Assembly: GCA_963383645.1 (NCBI GenBank)
Contig: OY726572.1
Location: forward strand, 73,696,002 to 73,760,001
DNA from: Muscardinus avellanarius
Lineage: Eukaryota; Chordata; Mammalia; Rodentia; Gliridae
Length of the DNA: 64,000 nucleotides
Reading direction: 5' to 3'
Shown: in pieces, positions 33,147-45,935 of the stretch
Numbering within the stretch: position 1 is the first letter of the stretch
How the letters are laid out: every line of letters starts with the position of its first letter
The notes under the pieces: model-generated
Seen by the model: only the letters and a program-made list of their open reading frames with translations
What the model was told of the DNA's origin: nothing
Databases searched by the model: none
Translations under genes and position numbers: made by a program

Positions 33147-36100
33147 TATTTATATAAAGCAGTAATCCTACTGCTGGGACTAATTGCAACCTTCATGACT
33201 CAATTATATCACTTCCAAACATTAATAAATAAGCTCTTTAGGGGACATTTTATATCTAACTATAATACCATGGGGGAGTGAAATCATTTATTAGCTGTGA
33301 GTACCAACTTTGGACCCTTCTCTCGGGAGGGCAGCTCTGTGGGAAGAAAGTAAGACAGGTTAGGAAGAAGCAGTGGGCAAGAGTGATGGTAGGGTTTTAA
33401 GAATTCTTATCACTTCTGTTTTCCCCAGATTCAGTTGGGTCTTTAAGACAGCATTAAACCAAATCTTCTTTACTTTTAGTCATTCTGAAATAAAAACTTT
33501 CTGGTTTTACTTTGTCGTTTTTATTACTGTTGAAAAAGTAGTAAATACATTTAGAATTTTAACAACTGCCAATCTTCATTCTATTATATTCTGAAGGTCA
33601 TGGATTCATTTACAAGTGTTTTGGGTTAGAACATAGTTGTCATCTTGAACACACTCCTCTGTGCATCAGCTCGCCCATACATAATCCTAGAATCAAATTT
33701 AAATCATTAGAATTACCTTTTGTCAGATTTTTCTTCTATGGCTTAATTTTGGCAGGTCAATATGGTCTCTGAACTAAACAAACAAACAAAAAGCATGTAT
33801 CAAGAGAACTCAGATTTCTCTGCCATGTGACAGATAATCAAGAGATTTTTAGTTGCTGTCATTTGTAAGCCAATTTGTATTGAAGAACATAGATCTAAAA
33901 ATTATGGAGTTGGAATCATCATATCTGAACCCTAGTTTTTTTGGGGGCCAGAGAGAATTGGCTTGCTCAAGGTCACATGGCCCATTAGTCAACTCATTTT
34001 AAAGCAGTGGTATATAACAATATGAGTCTTAATTTAGGTAGAATATAGTGACTTTCATCTGAACCATACTCTTAAAAATTTGGAATTACCAAAATATTAA
34101 TTTAATTGCAATGTGAAAATTGTTCCTCTACATTTATGCAGTATCACTTTTTGACAGACTTGGTGGACAGTCTGAAGTCAATCATTGCTCCTGTAAGCTT
34201 CCAGGCATTAAAAACACAATCATCGATGCACCTCCATCCCTGTGTATTTTACACCCACATGTTCCTCTGGAAGCTGCCTGCAGTTCTGACACTCTGTCAA
34301 CACAACCAGTCAAGTTCCTTGCAGTTTCCTGGATATCAAGTCTGTAACTAGAAATTATATCTCTGCGTTGACTTTTCAAATGTGTAGCAAAGTATATTCG
34401 GATATTCTTCAAGTGCTTGATTTAAGTGTTTTCTCCATTGTCTTTGCCAGTTATCAATCACCTTGTCTGGCTTTGTGGGTGTTTAGTGAGCTTTTCCTTT
34501 GGTTCTTAAAGTAGGCCCTTCTATTCTTCCAGAATATAGTATTTAAAAATTATTTGCATGGTTATATGAATTTGCAACATTCATAACACTTTCATATGTT
34601 ACTTTACACAAAACTTACCAAATAGATTTTTTTTTTTAGAATCAGTGACACACCAAAGGGATGGTGGTTGAAATGGGCTTCCCCAGGGAGGTATCAGCAA
34701 TAAGGGAATATACGCTGGAAAATGTAGAAATAATGATAAAAAACATTCAAAGTTGGTGTCCTTTTCATTATTAATACACTTTCTCAATTCTAAACAATCC
34801 CAGTGATAAAAGCTTTCTGTCCTGTAAATCCACCCCCCACACTCCTTGCTATGGTTTCTGATGAATTATAATAATGCATATATAAACTTCAAATGAATAC
34901 AGTTTAGATTTTAGGCACTGTATTTTACATGGAAGTTCAATTTGGATAATTCCCATTTACACAGTTGGTTCATAAACTATGTGTTTGTTTCAAGTGTAGG
35001 TTTAAGCTGTTAACAACTTAGATTTGTTCATGTTCTGTTAAGAAGCAGTTCCTGGCTTCACAACTGTGACACTATGTATTTCCATATTTAAACAGTAAAT
35101 TGGAAATGAGCAATGATAGTACAGAGAAACAAAAGAACTTTGAGTCACAGCAATATTTTAACTGTATGTGACCCTTTTCTTGTGTCTAGAATTTAAAATG
35201 GCAACAGTGTATGGATTACAAGATATAGTATTTCTATTCAGTAGATGCAAACATTAAAATGATTATACATACAATATAATTATTTAGTACAGAGGGATGT
35301 ATATTACATGATAAATTTGGAGGTAATTCTTTCCCAATATATTAGTGAAATTATTTGCTAATGTACTAAATGTATAGATTTTCAAAAGTGAGGTAGGAAA
35401 TAGAAAGCAGTCAGTTACCAAACTGCCATGCCTGCATGTGTGAGAGTGTGTATGGTGTGTGTGTGTGATACTGAGTTACATGTCACTTATTCTTTACTTT
35501 GGTCCTGATAACCATAATCCCCATATTGGAGAGAGGAAGCCAAGAACAGACTGGCCAAGCACACGTTCTTCAGCATGTTGAGTTCAGCGGTGCAGTTGTG
35601 AAGGGCATTTCTCCACTGGCCCCTAGCATTTGCTGGGAACACATTTGCTAAAAGTATATCAAAAGCCAGTAGAAAGTATCTAACTCTATTTGATCCTCTT
35701 GTGGGACTGAATTGAGTAGTGAACTGGGGTTTTGGTTATCTGATACATTTTCTTCACTACTTTGCGAAACTGTGGTGTGCTCCCTAATTTAAATAAATTT
35801 TTTAGCTGTAAAACTAAAAAGAAAAAAATTAAAAGAAATTACTTCTTCAATATGCCTGCTGGATATAGTGATGTGGTCGTTTTTGTCAATTTTCCTCTTT
35901 AAATCTCAGTAATGAATACAATTATAAATCAAATTAGGAAATTAAGAAACGCATGACATGGATGATCAAAAGTTAGGTTCTTCCATTTAGCTGTTCAAGG
36001 ACCTGGGGTCAGATTATTTTTCTGGTCCTATTTTTTCATCAGTAAGATGAGAAAAAAAAAAAACACTATTCCTTGTTTTAAGGAATAAATTGGTGATTGA

Positions 36101-36263
36101 TAGATGTGGTAGTACAAAGTAGAGGTATAATAAATATTAGCTTGTAATTTTAAACAATATTACATTGAAATCTATTTTTAATTTAAAGCCAAAGGTCTGT
36201 ATACAAAGATTTACACAAAGATTCATATTTATAGAATACTTGGTATAGGAAGTTGAAATATTG
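33147..36263. other. Unassigned DNA
   Basis: About 3.1 kb with no clear gene. A possible MIR remnant is listed separately. A short TGTG patch lies at 35450-35468. Frames at 34106-34412 are overlapping and motif-free. Confidence 0.4.
33935..34008 (-). mobile_element. Possible MIR fragment
   Basis: GAATTGGCTTGCTCAAGGTC and ACATGGCCCATTAGTCAACT resemble the reverse of the MIR conserved core (CTTGCCCAAGGTCACACAG). Short and diverged. Confidence 0.5.
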
Positions 36264-36470
36264 CCAGTTGAGGTAGTACACTCCTGTAATTCCAGTACTT
36301 GAAAGGCTGAAACAGGAGGACTGCAAATTCTAAGCCAGGCTCAGCAAGTTAATGAGACTCTCAGAATCCTAGAAAGACCCTGCCTCTTTAAAAAAAATAA
36401 TAATAAAAAGAGCTAGAGATGTAGCTCAGAGGTAGAATAACCCTGCGTTCAATCCCCAGTACCATAAATA
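36264..36470 (+). mobile_element. B1-ID dimeric SINE, diverged
   Basis: CTCCTGTAATTCCAGTACTT, GGCTGAAACAGGAGGACTGC, then GAGCTAGAGATGTAGCTCAG and GCGTTCAATCCCCAGTACCA. Confidence 0.92.
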
Positions 36471-36557
36471 AAGAGGAAAGAAAATGGAATATTTCCATAT
36501 TGAACCAACTTTGAAAAATCTTTGGTTTTATTTTATTTATTTTTGCTGACCAAAATA

Positions 36558-36750
36558 GCTTAGTAGCTGTGCATGATGATATATGCCTGTAATCCTAGTA
36601 TTTAGGAAGCTGAGATAGGAGGATTGTAGGTTTGAGAGCAGCTTCAGCAACTTAGTAAGACACTGCTCCAAAATATATAAATAAAATTTAAAAAGCCAGG
36701 GGTATAGCTCAGAGGTAGAATAACCTGTGTTTAATCCAAAGTAAATCCTC
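36558..36750 (+). mobile_element. B1-ID dimeric SINE, diverged
   Basis: GCCTGTAATCCTAGTATTTA, AGGAAGCTGAGATAGGAGGA, then GGGGTATAGCTCAGAGGTAG and TGTGTTTAATCCAAAGTAAA. Same orientation as the SINE 90 bp upstream. Confidence 0.9.
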
Positions 36751-37747
36751 CCACAAAAAATATTGTATTCTAGAGGATTTCTTAAATGCAAACAAAAATT
36801 CAACCCTGTTGCATTAGACAGATGCCCCAACATTATACTTGGCTTTTTTGGGGAGGGGGGAGGGGCCTTTCTCAAAATTTTTTCCTTTTAAGTTGACTAA
36901 AGACTATATATTTTTGATTCTAGGACAATGCAGAGGTGGAAATGCTGTCAGTAGTTCACAACTTGTGAAAAAGGAGGAAGGCTTCTTACATTTATGTAGG
37001 AGGAAGGCTTTGCTGAAAGACAGGGACATATTGCATTATTCAAATGTAATCAGTAACCAATTTGTACCCATTTGCAATGGTAGCAATTAACTAATCTTGC
37101 TGGTAAGAAATTCATTGTAGCTGGTTATGAATGTAACATAACTACGCACTGATTATCATAGCATTATAAGTGGTATTAAACTCATCAAACATTTATCTTG
37201 AAATGTTAACAATAAAAATTTTTTCTTTTTCTTTCTTCTGGCCTAGAAGAGGAAGAAGGTTGAATTTCATGGCATTTCTGGTGGTGATACTGCCCTATTC
37301 AAGAGAGGTGGAATGTAAAGAAAACGCACTGCCTAAGAGCTGGAGTTTAACATTCAGCTATATACAGCCGGCCATTCCCATTGCCATCTTGCCCAATATT
37401 AGGAAGGGGGGGCTTTTCCCTCTTGGGAGCAAGGGCCCTACAGACAACCTTGCTGTCTGTCTGCCCTCTTTAAAATGGGAAAATAATGGTAGAAGGTTGG
37501 GATGTCACATTAATGAATAAATGGTTTCAAGGTCTATACCATACTACGGTAAAATATAGAGGATACGTTCAGTCTTAAATGTCCCATGTTTGTAATAGAA
37601 CCTGTTTCTTACACTGCCCAGGGCACTGGGGGAAGAGAGATGGTAGAAAGATGTTAATAGGTTTTAATAGAGAAGGCAGCCAGCCTTTCTGTCTTCCTTT
37701 GGTTAGCCTGTCCAACTGATAAATCAGGTCTGCGTTGTCAGACACAT
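36751..37747. other. Unassigned DNA with a splice-acceptor-like site
   Basis: A pyrimidine tract followed by CTGGCCTAG at about 37240-37246 resembles a strong 3' splice site. The frame at 37170-37520 (116 codons) runs across it. I recognise no protein, and no donor site or conservation can be assessed, so no exon is called. Confidence 0.35.
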
Positions 37748-37970
37748 AGGATTTATTTTATTTTATTTTGTGGGTCTGGAGATGGAACCCAGGGGCATTC
37801 GAACTTCGAGCTACACCCCCTGTCCTATTTTGTATTCTTTATTTTGAACCAGGGTGTCACTCAGTTGCAGAGGGCCCCACTAAGTAGCTGAGGCTGTCTA
37901 GGGACCACGATCCTCTGGTCTCAGCCTCTTGAAAACTGGGTTTACAAGCATGAGCCATCACGTCAGGCTC
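37748..37970 (-). mobile_element. B1-ID dimeric SINE
   Basis: A (TTTTA)n tail, then GAGATGGAACCCAGGGGCAT, GAGCTACACCCCCTGTCCTA, GCAGAGGGCCCCACTAAGTA and ACAAGCATGAGCCATCACG. Confidence 0.94.
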
Positions 37971-38195
37971 ACACCTTTTATTGTTGCTCACCGTTTCTAT
38001 CAAATGACCGTCTCTAAAACAAGTGTCTCCTTGTATAAAAATGGGGGATAGGAATCACTATTATCTGTATTATTCATTGGAGACCCTCACTTTAACTGTA
38101 TTTCTGAGTCTAAACTGTGGGCTACGTTGCGATGTGAACTGGTAAGTCCTAAAGATATGGAACACTCTTCCTTCTCTCCAGTTCTGAGATGGGTG

Positions 38196-38242
<47 letters not shown>

Positions 38243-39401
38243 CAGAGGTCCATGACTGGTATCACTCACTGGTCAAGATCAAGAACACTCACAGTTATTT
38301 TTAGAAAAGATGATTCATTTAGGGAAAGCATCACTGAAGCAAAAGGAGGGAAATAGACTGAGGGCAACTGTGTTGAGATGTCTGGATTCTGAAACACTTG
38401 TCATAGTGCTACCCAGGATGACTAGTCTTTCTGCAATTTAGCAGAGGTTATTTTCTGCTGCATTTGACAGGTGGGTGAGTTCTAATCTGCATGTCTATTT
38501 TGAAACATTGCTTACCCAAGAAATAAACATGTGGCTGAAAGCACAGGCAGGCAGTGGTTCAAAATATGTTCCTTGATATCACCAGCTTAAAAGATTATAA
38601 ATGATTATTGGCTGGTTTCAAACTTGCAAGTAGGGTGACTGTAATCAGCTAAAGCAATGGGTCATTCAATTTCCCCTTGCATATTAACATGTTTGGATAT
38701 TGTGCTCTCCTATTTAATCTGTGGAATGAGAAAACCATTCCTCTAAATCCTACTAGTCTTCTCTGTGTCTCTATAGAAAAAAAAATTAATGTGGGTGCCA
38801 GTGTATTGATATTTCATTTTTTTAACTGTAAGAGTTTTAAATTGAACTCTCCTTGCAAAATATTTTATCTACTGAGTACAGATTAGGTACATCTGACAAT
38901 CCCGCTGTGTTATGTTAATTTTCTTGCTCTGCAGAATTATTAAGCATAGAGTAATTTTGACCTGAATATTTTATTAATATGAATATGAGCTAAGGTTTTA
39001 ATTTAGAGCCAAATTTTAAATATTAGCAAAAATGTTAAAGATTTTGTATTAAAACATCTCATATTCCAGTGATAAAGGGAAAGAATCCACAATTTAAGCT
39101 GTTTACTTTTATATTTTAGTAAATGAATATATATGGTAATATCACTGTATACTTATATACATATTACATTCACAAGTAATAAAATTTATATATAATTAAT
39201 AAGTTATTGGTAAAAACTGGTATATATTTAATGAAAGTATTTTATTCTGTATGCATATACATGAATATATAAATATATACATATATGCATTATATATACA
39301 CATGTATACACATACATTTTATATATATACACACATTTATAAAATATTTAGTATTAAGAAGTTGACACATAACTAGGATTTAATTTAGTATCTGTTGTAT
39401 G
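37971..39401. other. Unassigned DNA, AT-rich at right
   Basis: Contains the (CA)n below and a TATA/CATA-rich low-complexity zone at about 39120-39360. No gene recognised. Confidence 0.45.
38199..38240. repeat. (CA)n microsatellite
   Basis: About 21 uninterrupted units. Confidence 0.98.
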
Positions 39402-39596
39402 AGCTGGGTGTGATGGCAGAGACCTGTGGTTTTAGTACTTGCGAGGCTGAGACAGGAAAATCACAGGAGGCCAGCCTCAGCAAATTAGGGACTCCCTCAG
39501 CAACTTAGCAAGAGCTTAAAAGTAAATAAAAGAAAGCTGGGGTGATATCAGCAGTAGAATACTTCTGGGTTCAGTCCTCAATAATACAATAAAATT
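39402..39596 (+). mobile_element. B1-ID dimeric SINE
   Basis: GAGCTGGGTGTGATGGCAGA, TTGCGAGGCTGAGACAGGAA, AGCAACTTAGCAAGAGCTTA, then the ID half GTGATATCAGCAGTAGAATA and GGGTTCAGTCCTCAATAATA. Confidence 0.9.
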
Positions 39597-39621
39597 GTTG
39601 TATGAATAAAAAAGTAATTTT

Positions 39622-39782
39622 TTATTGGTGGTACTGGGGTTCCTGGAAACCCTTCTACCTCTGGGCTACCCTCCCAGACCTATTTTTATACTTTTTATTT
39701 GGAAACAGTTACTCTAGCCAACGCGGCTGGCTTCGAACCTGCACGATCCTCCTTTCTCCGCCTCCCAAGCACGGGGATTACA
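39622..39782 (-). mobile_element. 5'-truncated B1-ID SINE, short-hairpin subtype
   Basis: GGTGGTACTGGGGTTCCTGG, GCTACCCTCCCAGACCTATT, CCAACGCGGCTGGCTTCGAA, CCTCCCAAGCACGGGGATTA, then a stop before the usual CACC/GCCCGGC end. Flanks AAAAAGTAATTTTT (39608-39621) and AAAAAATAATTTTT (39783-39796) form a probable TSD with one mismatch. Confidence 0.93.
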
Positions 39783-39796
39783 AAAAATAATTTTTA

Positions 39797-40290
39797 AATG
39801 TAACAGAAATATCAGAGATGCTAAATCCTTCCTTAGGTTTGCTTTAAGAGGATCATTGTATGATGCATCTTATATGTATGAATTAGTAACATTTTCCTAA
39901 TGCTGGAAATACCTGATTGTATTTCTTACTTTATTGTGCCCATGGCAAAGGATTTCCTTCTGTGAATTAAAGAAAAAAACGTATTTTGACATCACAACCT
40001 ACCTTTGTGTTACTGATGACAAACTATGATATGCATATTTTTAACTTAATCTTTACAATTCTCAAAGTTTAACGGTAAATATCTCAGAGACACTATGAAA
40101 TGGGCATCTGACATATGCTTTCAGCATATCTACTTTTGCTTTTAAAAAAATTGGAGAGTCATAGAAAGTAGGAAGCTTCTAATAGTGTTGCCTCTTCCCT
40201 TTCAAATCAAGCTCCACACTTTATCTATGATTATACATAGGTGATATTTCTTTAGGATGCTCAAAGGTATGAAAAACTTTTGACATAGAC
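39797..40290. other. Unassigned AT-rich DNA
   Basis: Nothing recognised. Confidence 0.5.
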
Positions 40291-40513
40291 CAGTGGTTCT
40301 CAACCTGGGGCCATCTTGAATACTTTATCATGGGGGACTTTTGTCAATGTCCAGAGATATTTTGGACTGTCACATCTGGATGGTCACCGTTGTCCTCTAG
40401 AAGCCAAGGAGATTGCTAAATATCCTGCAGTAGTCTGAATAGTCTCCCTCAGTCCTCTCCACAAACAGAATTATCTGGCCTACAATATCAGTGGTGCTGA
40501 GGCTGAGAAACAC
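40291..40513 (+). mobile_element. MER5A-like hAT DNA transposon (non-autonomous)
   Basis: Starts CAGTGGTTCTCAACCTGGGG and ends with the inverted GAGGCTGAGAAACAC. Internal landmarks GTCAATGTCCAGAGATATTT, GATTGCTAAATATCCTGCAG and AGAATTATCTGGCCTACAAT follow MER5A order. An ancient element with no coding capacity. Confidence 0.93.
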
Positions 40514-40697
40514 CATTGTCACCACTTGTTAATTTTGCAAATAAGAAAACTGTGTACAGTGACATAGAGAAATTTCCTCAAAATACACAGTTTATTTTAT
40601 GCCTGAGTTAAAAATCTTGGATTTTCCCACTTTATGCTTTTTATCCTTTATTTGAAGATCCATATGAAATGCCAAGTTGAAAAGAAATGAAAAAGAA

Positions 40698-40938
40698 GCT
40701 GGACTTGGTGGCACTCACTTGTAATCCCAGTATTTGGGAGGCTGAGACAGGAGGATCAAGGTTCAAGGACAGCCTCAGCTACTTAGTGAGGTTGTTTTCA
40801 AATCAGTGAGACGACTCTGTTTCAAAATAAAGAATAAAAAATAGGGCTGGCGTCTAGCTCAGAGGTAGAATTCCCCTCAGTTCCATCCCTAGTACCAGAA
40901 AAGGAAAAGAAAAGTAAGGAAAAGAGAAAAGAAAAGAA
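40698..40938 (+). mobile_element. B1-ID dimeric SINE with (AAAAG)n tail
   Basis: GCTGGACTTGGTGGCACTCA, GGGAGGCTGAGACAGGAGGA, CAGCCTCAGCTACTTAGTGA, then GGCGTCTAGCTCAGAGGTAG and TTCCATCCCTAGTACCAG. The purine tail runs at 40902-40938. Confidence 0.95.
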
Positions 40939-41394
40939 GTTCACCAAATGTATACACACCAAAATAACATTTTATATTCGTTTTAATATGCTTCATTGCA
41001 AAAACATATTTTTATTCCCGGCACATTATTTGCAACAAAGATTGTATTCATGTTTGCAAAATGACTTATCCAGCAGGGAAGATTGACAGACATATAAATA
41101 CAAATCAATAAATAGTATCCTAAAACATTTATAAAGTGTTGTATGAACTTAAATGAGAGAGGAAATGATAAAGTTTGGAGGTGGCCTGGGGAGTAGTATA
41201 AGCTACAGAGAAAGGAGGAATATTGAAAAACTAAGAGGAATTTGCCCAGTGGGAAAGAGGAAGGAGAGAACATTCTTCATAGAGATAATAGTGTACCAAA
41301 AGAAAGAGAGAGGTTAGAGTGCCTTAGTGTGGGCTCATAAAAGCTTAGCATAAATAGGATGGTGCTTTCATATGGTAACTGTCCCGCTACTGAT
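40939..41394. other. Unassigned DNA
   Basis: The 96-codon minus frame at 40983-41273 has no motif I recognise. Confidence 0.4.
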
Positions 41395-41525
41395 CTAGAT
41401 TCAAAGGAAGTGGAATTGGTATACCAAAGATATACTGCACTCCTATTTTATTGAAGCACTGCTCATAGCAGACAAGAAATGGAACCAACCAAGTGTTCAT
41501 TGACAGATGGATGGATTAAAAAGTA

Positions 41526-41578
<53 letters not shown>

Positions 41579-42117
41579 TGTATGTACACACAGTTACATA
41601 TACATGCACATATAATGGAATTTTACTTATCTGTAAAAATCAATGAAATTTTGTCATTGGTAGCAACATAGTTGGAACTAGAAGAAATTATGTTAAGTGA
41701 AATAGGCCAGACACTAAAAATCAAATACTGCATGCTCTTGTTCATATGCAGAAGCTAAAAAAATGTAGCTTTCAACAAAGGGAGTAAAGTAGTTAATCCT
41801 AAATGGTAGGAAAAGTAGGAGGTAGGGTATAGAAGGAGGTGGATAATGGGTAATAAAATGCTATTAGATCAGAAAAATAATTTCTAGTGTTCTGTAGCAC
41901 AGTGGGATGACTTCAGTTTATAACAATTAATTACAATTTATGGAAAACTAGGAGAGAGGAGTTTGAAGGCTGTCAATAAAAATACTGATAAGTGTGTAAG
42001 GAGACGGAGATGCTAGTCACCCTGATTTAATTACTTAATTGCATACATGGTTTTAATTAGCATACTGTACCTCATAAAGAAATACAATTATTGTGTGTTG
42101 ATTTAAAAAAAAAATAG
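41395..42117 (+). mobile_element. Old L1M 3' end
   Basis: ORF2-end words (CTATTTTATTGAAGCACTGC, GGAACCAACCAAGTGTTCAT, ATTATGTTAAGTGAAATAGG) then the L1MA/MB-type 3' UTR (AATTGCATACATGGTTTTAA, TAGCATACTGTACCTCATAA) and a poly-A at 42107. The insert of (TA)n and (CA)n at 41526-41578 lies where L1s read ATATACACAATGG. No frame is intact. Confidence 0.88.
41526..41578. repeat. (TA)n(CA)n compound microsatellite inside L1
   Basis: ATATATATATACATATATAT followed by ACACACACACACAC. Expanded from the TATACACA stretch of L1. Confidence 0.95.
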
Positions 42118-42635
42118 CATTGCCAGGTTAGCAATCTGTCTGTTTGGGAGTACTTGAGGGCAAGAATTGAGAAGGAAAACCTTTCACCCACAAACATTCC
42201 CACTGCAGTGCCATAGTTCCTAAAGTTTCACTGTAGGAAATTATTTTCATTTAGCTTAAAAACTGCCCTTTTCCTGCCACCCTCTCTGAAGAGTAAATGT
42301 GTGTCTGACACATTACATCTTTGAAGGAACTTTAGGGAGCAGAATCTATCCAACTGCTTTCTTTGTGGAAACAAAACTGGTGCACATGGTAATAAGTTCC
42401 CTGATGGTCTAGGAGAAGAGACTGGTGCCAACATGGACTTAAAAGAATAAGAAAATATGAGCTGATGAGTAGGCTGTCAGCTCATGGCCTCCTCAGTTCC
42501 TACTTTGACATGGACTTTGAGAAGGCACTCTTGTGGTTTTGAGACCAAACTTTCTATAATTTTGGAACTGTACATTCCAATTATCATTATCATCATTATT
42601 ATTTTATTTCTTTTAAGTGAGTTGCCTATACAGTA
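42118..42635. other. Unassigned DNA
   Basis: Nothing recognised. The minus frame of 68 codons at 42228-42434 is motif-free. Confidence 0.45.
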
Positions 42636-42648
42636 GTAAGCATCTTTT

Positions 42649-42864
42649 TTTTTTTTTTTTTGGTGGTACTGGGGGTGGAACCCAGAGGCTTTCTACCTCC
42701 GGGCTATACTCCCAGACCCATTTTTATATTTTATTTGGAAACAGGGTCTCACTAAGTTGCTGAGAGCCTCACTAGGCAGCTGAGGCTGGCTTCAAACCCA
42801 TGCGATCCTCCTGTCTCACCCTCCCAAGCGCGGGGATTACAAGCGTGAGCCACCATGCGCAGCT
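42649..42864 (-). mobile_element. B1-ID dimeric SINE with 13-bp TSD
   Basis: TSD GTAAGCATCTTTT at 42636-42648 and 42865-42877. Poly-T tail, then GGTACTGGGGGTGGAACCCA, GCTATACTCCCAGACCCATT, CTCACTAAGTTGCTGAGAGC and CTCCCAAGCGCGGGGATTAC. CpGs retained. Confidence 0.97.
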
Positions 42865-42877
42865 GTAAGCATCTTTT

Positions 42878-45454
42878 ATAATATGGTCCCTCAGCCACAA
42901 AATCCTGGTTACATGAAGCCTAACAGTCAAGAGAAACTTAGTTCAGATATATCCTGAACATATGATCCTAGAGGAATTCCTATCTTGATGCTTATAAACA
43001 AGAATCAGAGCTACTACCAGGTATACTGAGGCATTTTTATGAACCAGAAAAAAAAAAAAGCCTCACTGGATGACCATTAAGGGTTAGTTAGAAAGCACTG
43101 CTTGCTTGTCTCTCTGGAAACCCCACACCAGGGTCAGTGGCCATGGCTACTGGCTTGGTGAAAGGAAGGTGGGTTAGATTTTAGACCTACTTGCCCGTCT
43201 TCTATTAGATGCCTTAATATAGACCACAAACAGTATAATTGTACACAGGGACCCTGGAAAGGATGAGCTAAGAGACATTATTTATATTGTAGATCAGTAA
43301 TATGGACCTAGTGGAATTAAACACAGTGGAAGAAAGAGTGTGGGGGTTTGTGTGCGTCCCTGTGCATCTATAGAGCTGTGTCCAACATTACAGTCAACAA
43401 GTCTCACCAAGAAGGTGCAAAATACTCTGACATTCATAGTTTTGGTAAATTCCTTATACCTGGTCTGTGTGTTGACAATAGCAGCATACTATGCTGCCTT
43501 AAGCAGGGACTTTATTGCTACCCAGAGGAATTTTTCTGATTCTATCTGAAGACACACCCAATGTACAGCACCTTTAACTATTGAGTTTCTATGATCACCC
43601 ATATGGTTTAGATCTGTTCTTCTGTCTTCCTTGAGCAGTCTCTTTAAGAAGCACATGGTTTGTGCACATTACCTCTCCTTTAACATGTCTGCTGGGTCCT
43701 ACAGCACTCTTCCTTCACACCATGGCCATCCTCTGAGCTGTGGGAATGAATATCTTGCATCCAGCTGTGCCTTCTGACAGTCAGAGAGACTTCTGGGCAT
43801 GAGAGGGCTCTGAGGACAGTTCTTTGCTTTGGTGCAATGAGAGAACTCAAGAGATTTGACCCTGGTCTCTAAAACACTTTTGTAAGTTAATCTCTTCCTT
43901 AACCCTCTTGAGGATTTACTGTGCCATTTAACATTTCAAGAAGTATTGAAGAGTTCTCTGAGCCAAAGCTCCAGCCATTGTCCATCCCTAAGGTCAATCT
44001 TCCTTTCATATTTTGATAGTTCCTCTGAGTGAAGGTAAGATTTTACATTAAAACTCAAGAAATCACGTCACCAGATCTGCTTGGATTTACCTAAAGTTAA
44101 CCATTAATTTATGAACTTTTCTCTGTGAAATTTTATAGCTAACTAGAAAATCAAAACACCCGAGTATTAAAGTAAGGCCCACTTACTTATCTCTGTTAGA
44201 CCAAGTGGTTCTACCAGGAGTTATATTATGCCCTTCTATCTATATCTTAGAGCATGTTTATACAACGGATTATGCTGATTTTAGCATTTTACTCTTGCCA
44301 TAATGCTTTACACTGCTTTTTTTGAAAGCTGCAATAAATACTTTTTATGCTGGGCTTCACCTTCTTCATAATTGCCTGTTGATCAGTCACACCCAGTGGG
44401 AAGGTAAGGATTTCTGTGTGATTATTTTTCTCTTCATTAAGTTTCTATTTATTCTTCTCTATTTTTAGTGTTAAATAGGACTTTATTTCTTTTTTGCCTT
44501 ATTTGATCTTTCACTTAGTGTCTTACAGAATTTATAGTGTTTTCTCAGTTTCTGCACTTTTTATAGCCATATTAAATATCTTAAACTTTTATCCTTTGCT
44601 TATGTAAAAAAATTCAAAAATAAGAGTATAGAGAATACTTTAAGAGATAAACAGTTTGTGCAACCTTATGTAGCTTAATGAGATACATGAAATGCAAATA
44701 TTAAATTCAAGTTGAAAATTTGCATATCATAGTCATTAAAAGGTTAAATTGGGATAATTTTTCAAATAATAGAAAAAAAGATCTTCAGATTACCATGTTG
44801 TTTTTTGTAAACAGTTTTCATCCACCTGTCATTTCAGTAGCAAATTGTATAAAATAGTATTTATTAAATTCATTTTGATCAAAATATTTCTGCTTTAAGG
44901 ACTGTTATTTGAGATTAGTTCTTCTTCATAAAAGATGGAAGAACAGGTTTAGAAATTAATGGCAGTCTTCCTGAACAGAGATAATAATGGACCACTTAAC
45001 ATTGTACAAAATGATATTTTCTTTTTTTTCAAATTGAGTGAAGAGCTGGAGAAAGTCCTTGATATTTTTGACCTATTACAGTGTTGAATGTTTAGTCTGA
45101 GGATTTCCATTTCAATCAGGCCACTAGAGTAGAATAAAATTGAAAAGTAGAATGAATTACATTTCCTTCATTGGTTGTTATATATTGGAGCAGGGGCCTT
45201 TAATTAGCATATAGGCTAGTGAAGTGCAGTCCATGTCTTGAATCAAGAGGGTTTTCACCTTAGGAAAGGTGGCAGCTCCTGCATTTAAACCTTGCTCCAG
45301 AAGAGTTCGAAAAGCAAATCAAGGGCCATTTAAATCTGAAGATTAAAAACTTAACAAAGGAACAGATTCTACTATCATCTTCTTTAAGGCTACTATGAAA
45401 AAGGAGAAAAAAATAAATGGTTATTTAATAAGTCAGTCATAAACAGTAAGAAAA
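42878..45454. other. Unassigned DNA, longest stretch without a recognised repeat in this half
   Basis: About 2.6 kb. Overlapping frames at 43340-43549 (69 and 63 codons) show no known motif. GCAATAAATACTTTTTATGC at 44331 resembles a polyadenylation context but has no supporting transcript feature. Confidence 0.4.
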
Positions 45455-45775
45455 CAGATGTTCTCCCTAATATGCGGAAGCAAGGGGGGAAAAGGGTCAT
45501 AGAAGAAAGACAAATGATGAGAAACCATAGATGAGAAAATAAGGAGACCTAACTGGAGGTGATGGGAGGGGGGAAAGAAGGAAACTCTCTAATGTACATG
45601 ATGTATATTCACAAACATATCAAAGTCAATCACTAAACCAAACATGAGGAGGGAAGCCGAATGGGGGGAAGAATTGGGGAAGGGTTAAATAAGTGTTGTG
45701 TGCATGTATGCCTCTACCATCTTGTACCCACTAAGATGTATGACTTCAATGCACCAATAAAAATTTTAAAAATTA
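45455..45775 (+). mobile_element. 5'-truncated L1 3' UTR
   Basis: TTCTCCCTAATATGCGGAAG, G-rich GGTGATGGGAGGGGGGAAAG, TCAAAGTCAATCACTAAACC, GTGTGCATGTATGCCTCTAC and the terminal CAATGCACCAATAAAAATTT. It closely parallels 53510-53765, so the two belong to one squirrel L1 subfamily. Confidence 0.92.
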
Positions 45776-45829
45776 ATGTATAAGGAATATTGATTGCACA
45801 AAAGGTATTATGTCAGGGACTGAGATCAA

Positions 45830-45935
45830 GAGGGAGGTCACTGCACTTTCCTGAATTTCATTATTCTTGTCAGTAAAATGGGAGTGAGATGCATGTCTTA
45901 CAGCATTGTTACAGAGAATAGGTTTAATAAAACAA
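45830..45935 (+). mobile_element. Possible MIR 3' portion
   Basis: TTGTCAGTAAAATGGGAGTG and CTTACAGCATTGTTACAGAG follow the MIR order (TCTGTAAAATGGG, then CATAGGGTTGTTGTGAGG). It overlaps the start of an unremarkable 117-codon frame at 45906-46259. Confidence 0.6.

Noticed and set aside
37170..37520. 116-codon frame behind a strong pyrimidine tract and CAG/TAG-like acceptor
   Set aside because: The frame starts upstream of the acceptor, no donor or homologous protein could be recognised, and AT-rich DNA often holds such tracts.
43340..43549. Two overlapping frames of 69 and 63 codons
   Set aside because: No motif, and the out-of-frame overlap suggests chance.
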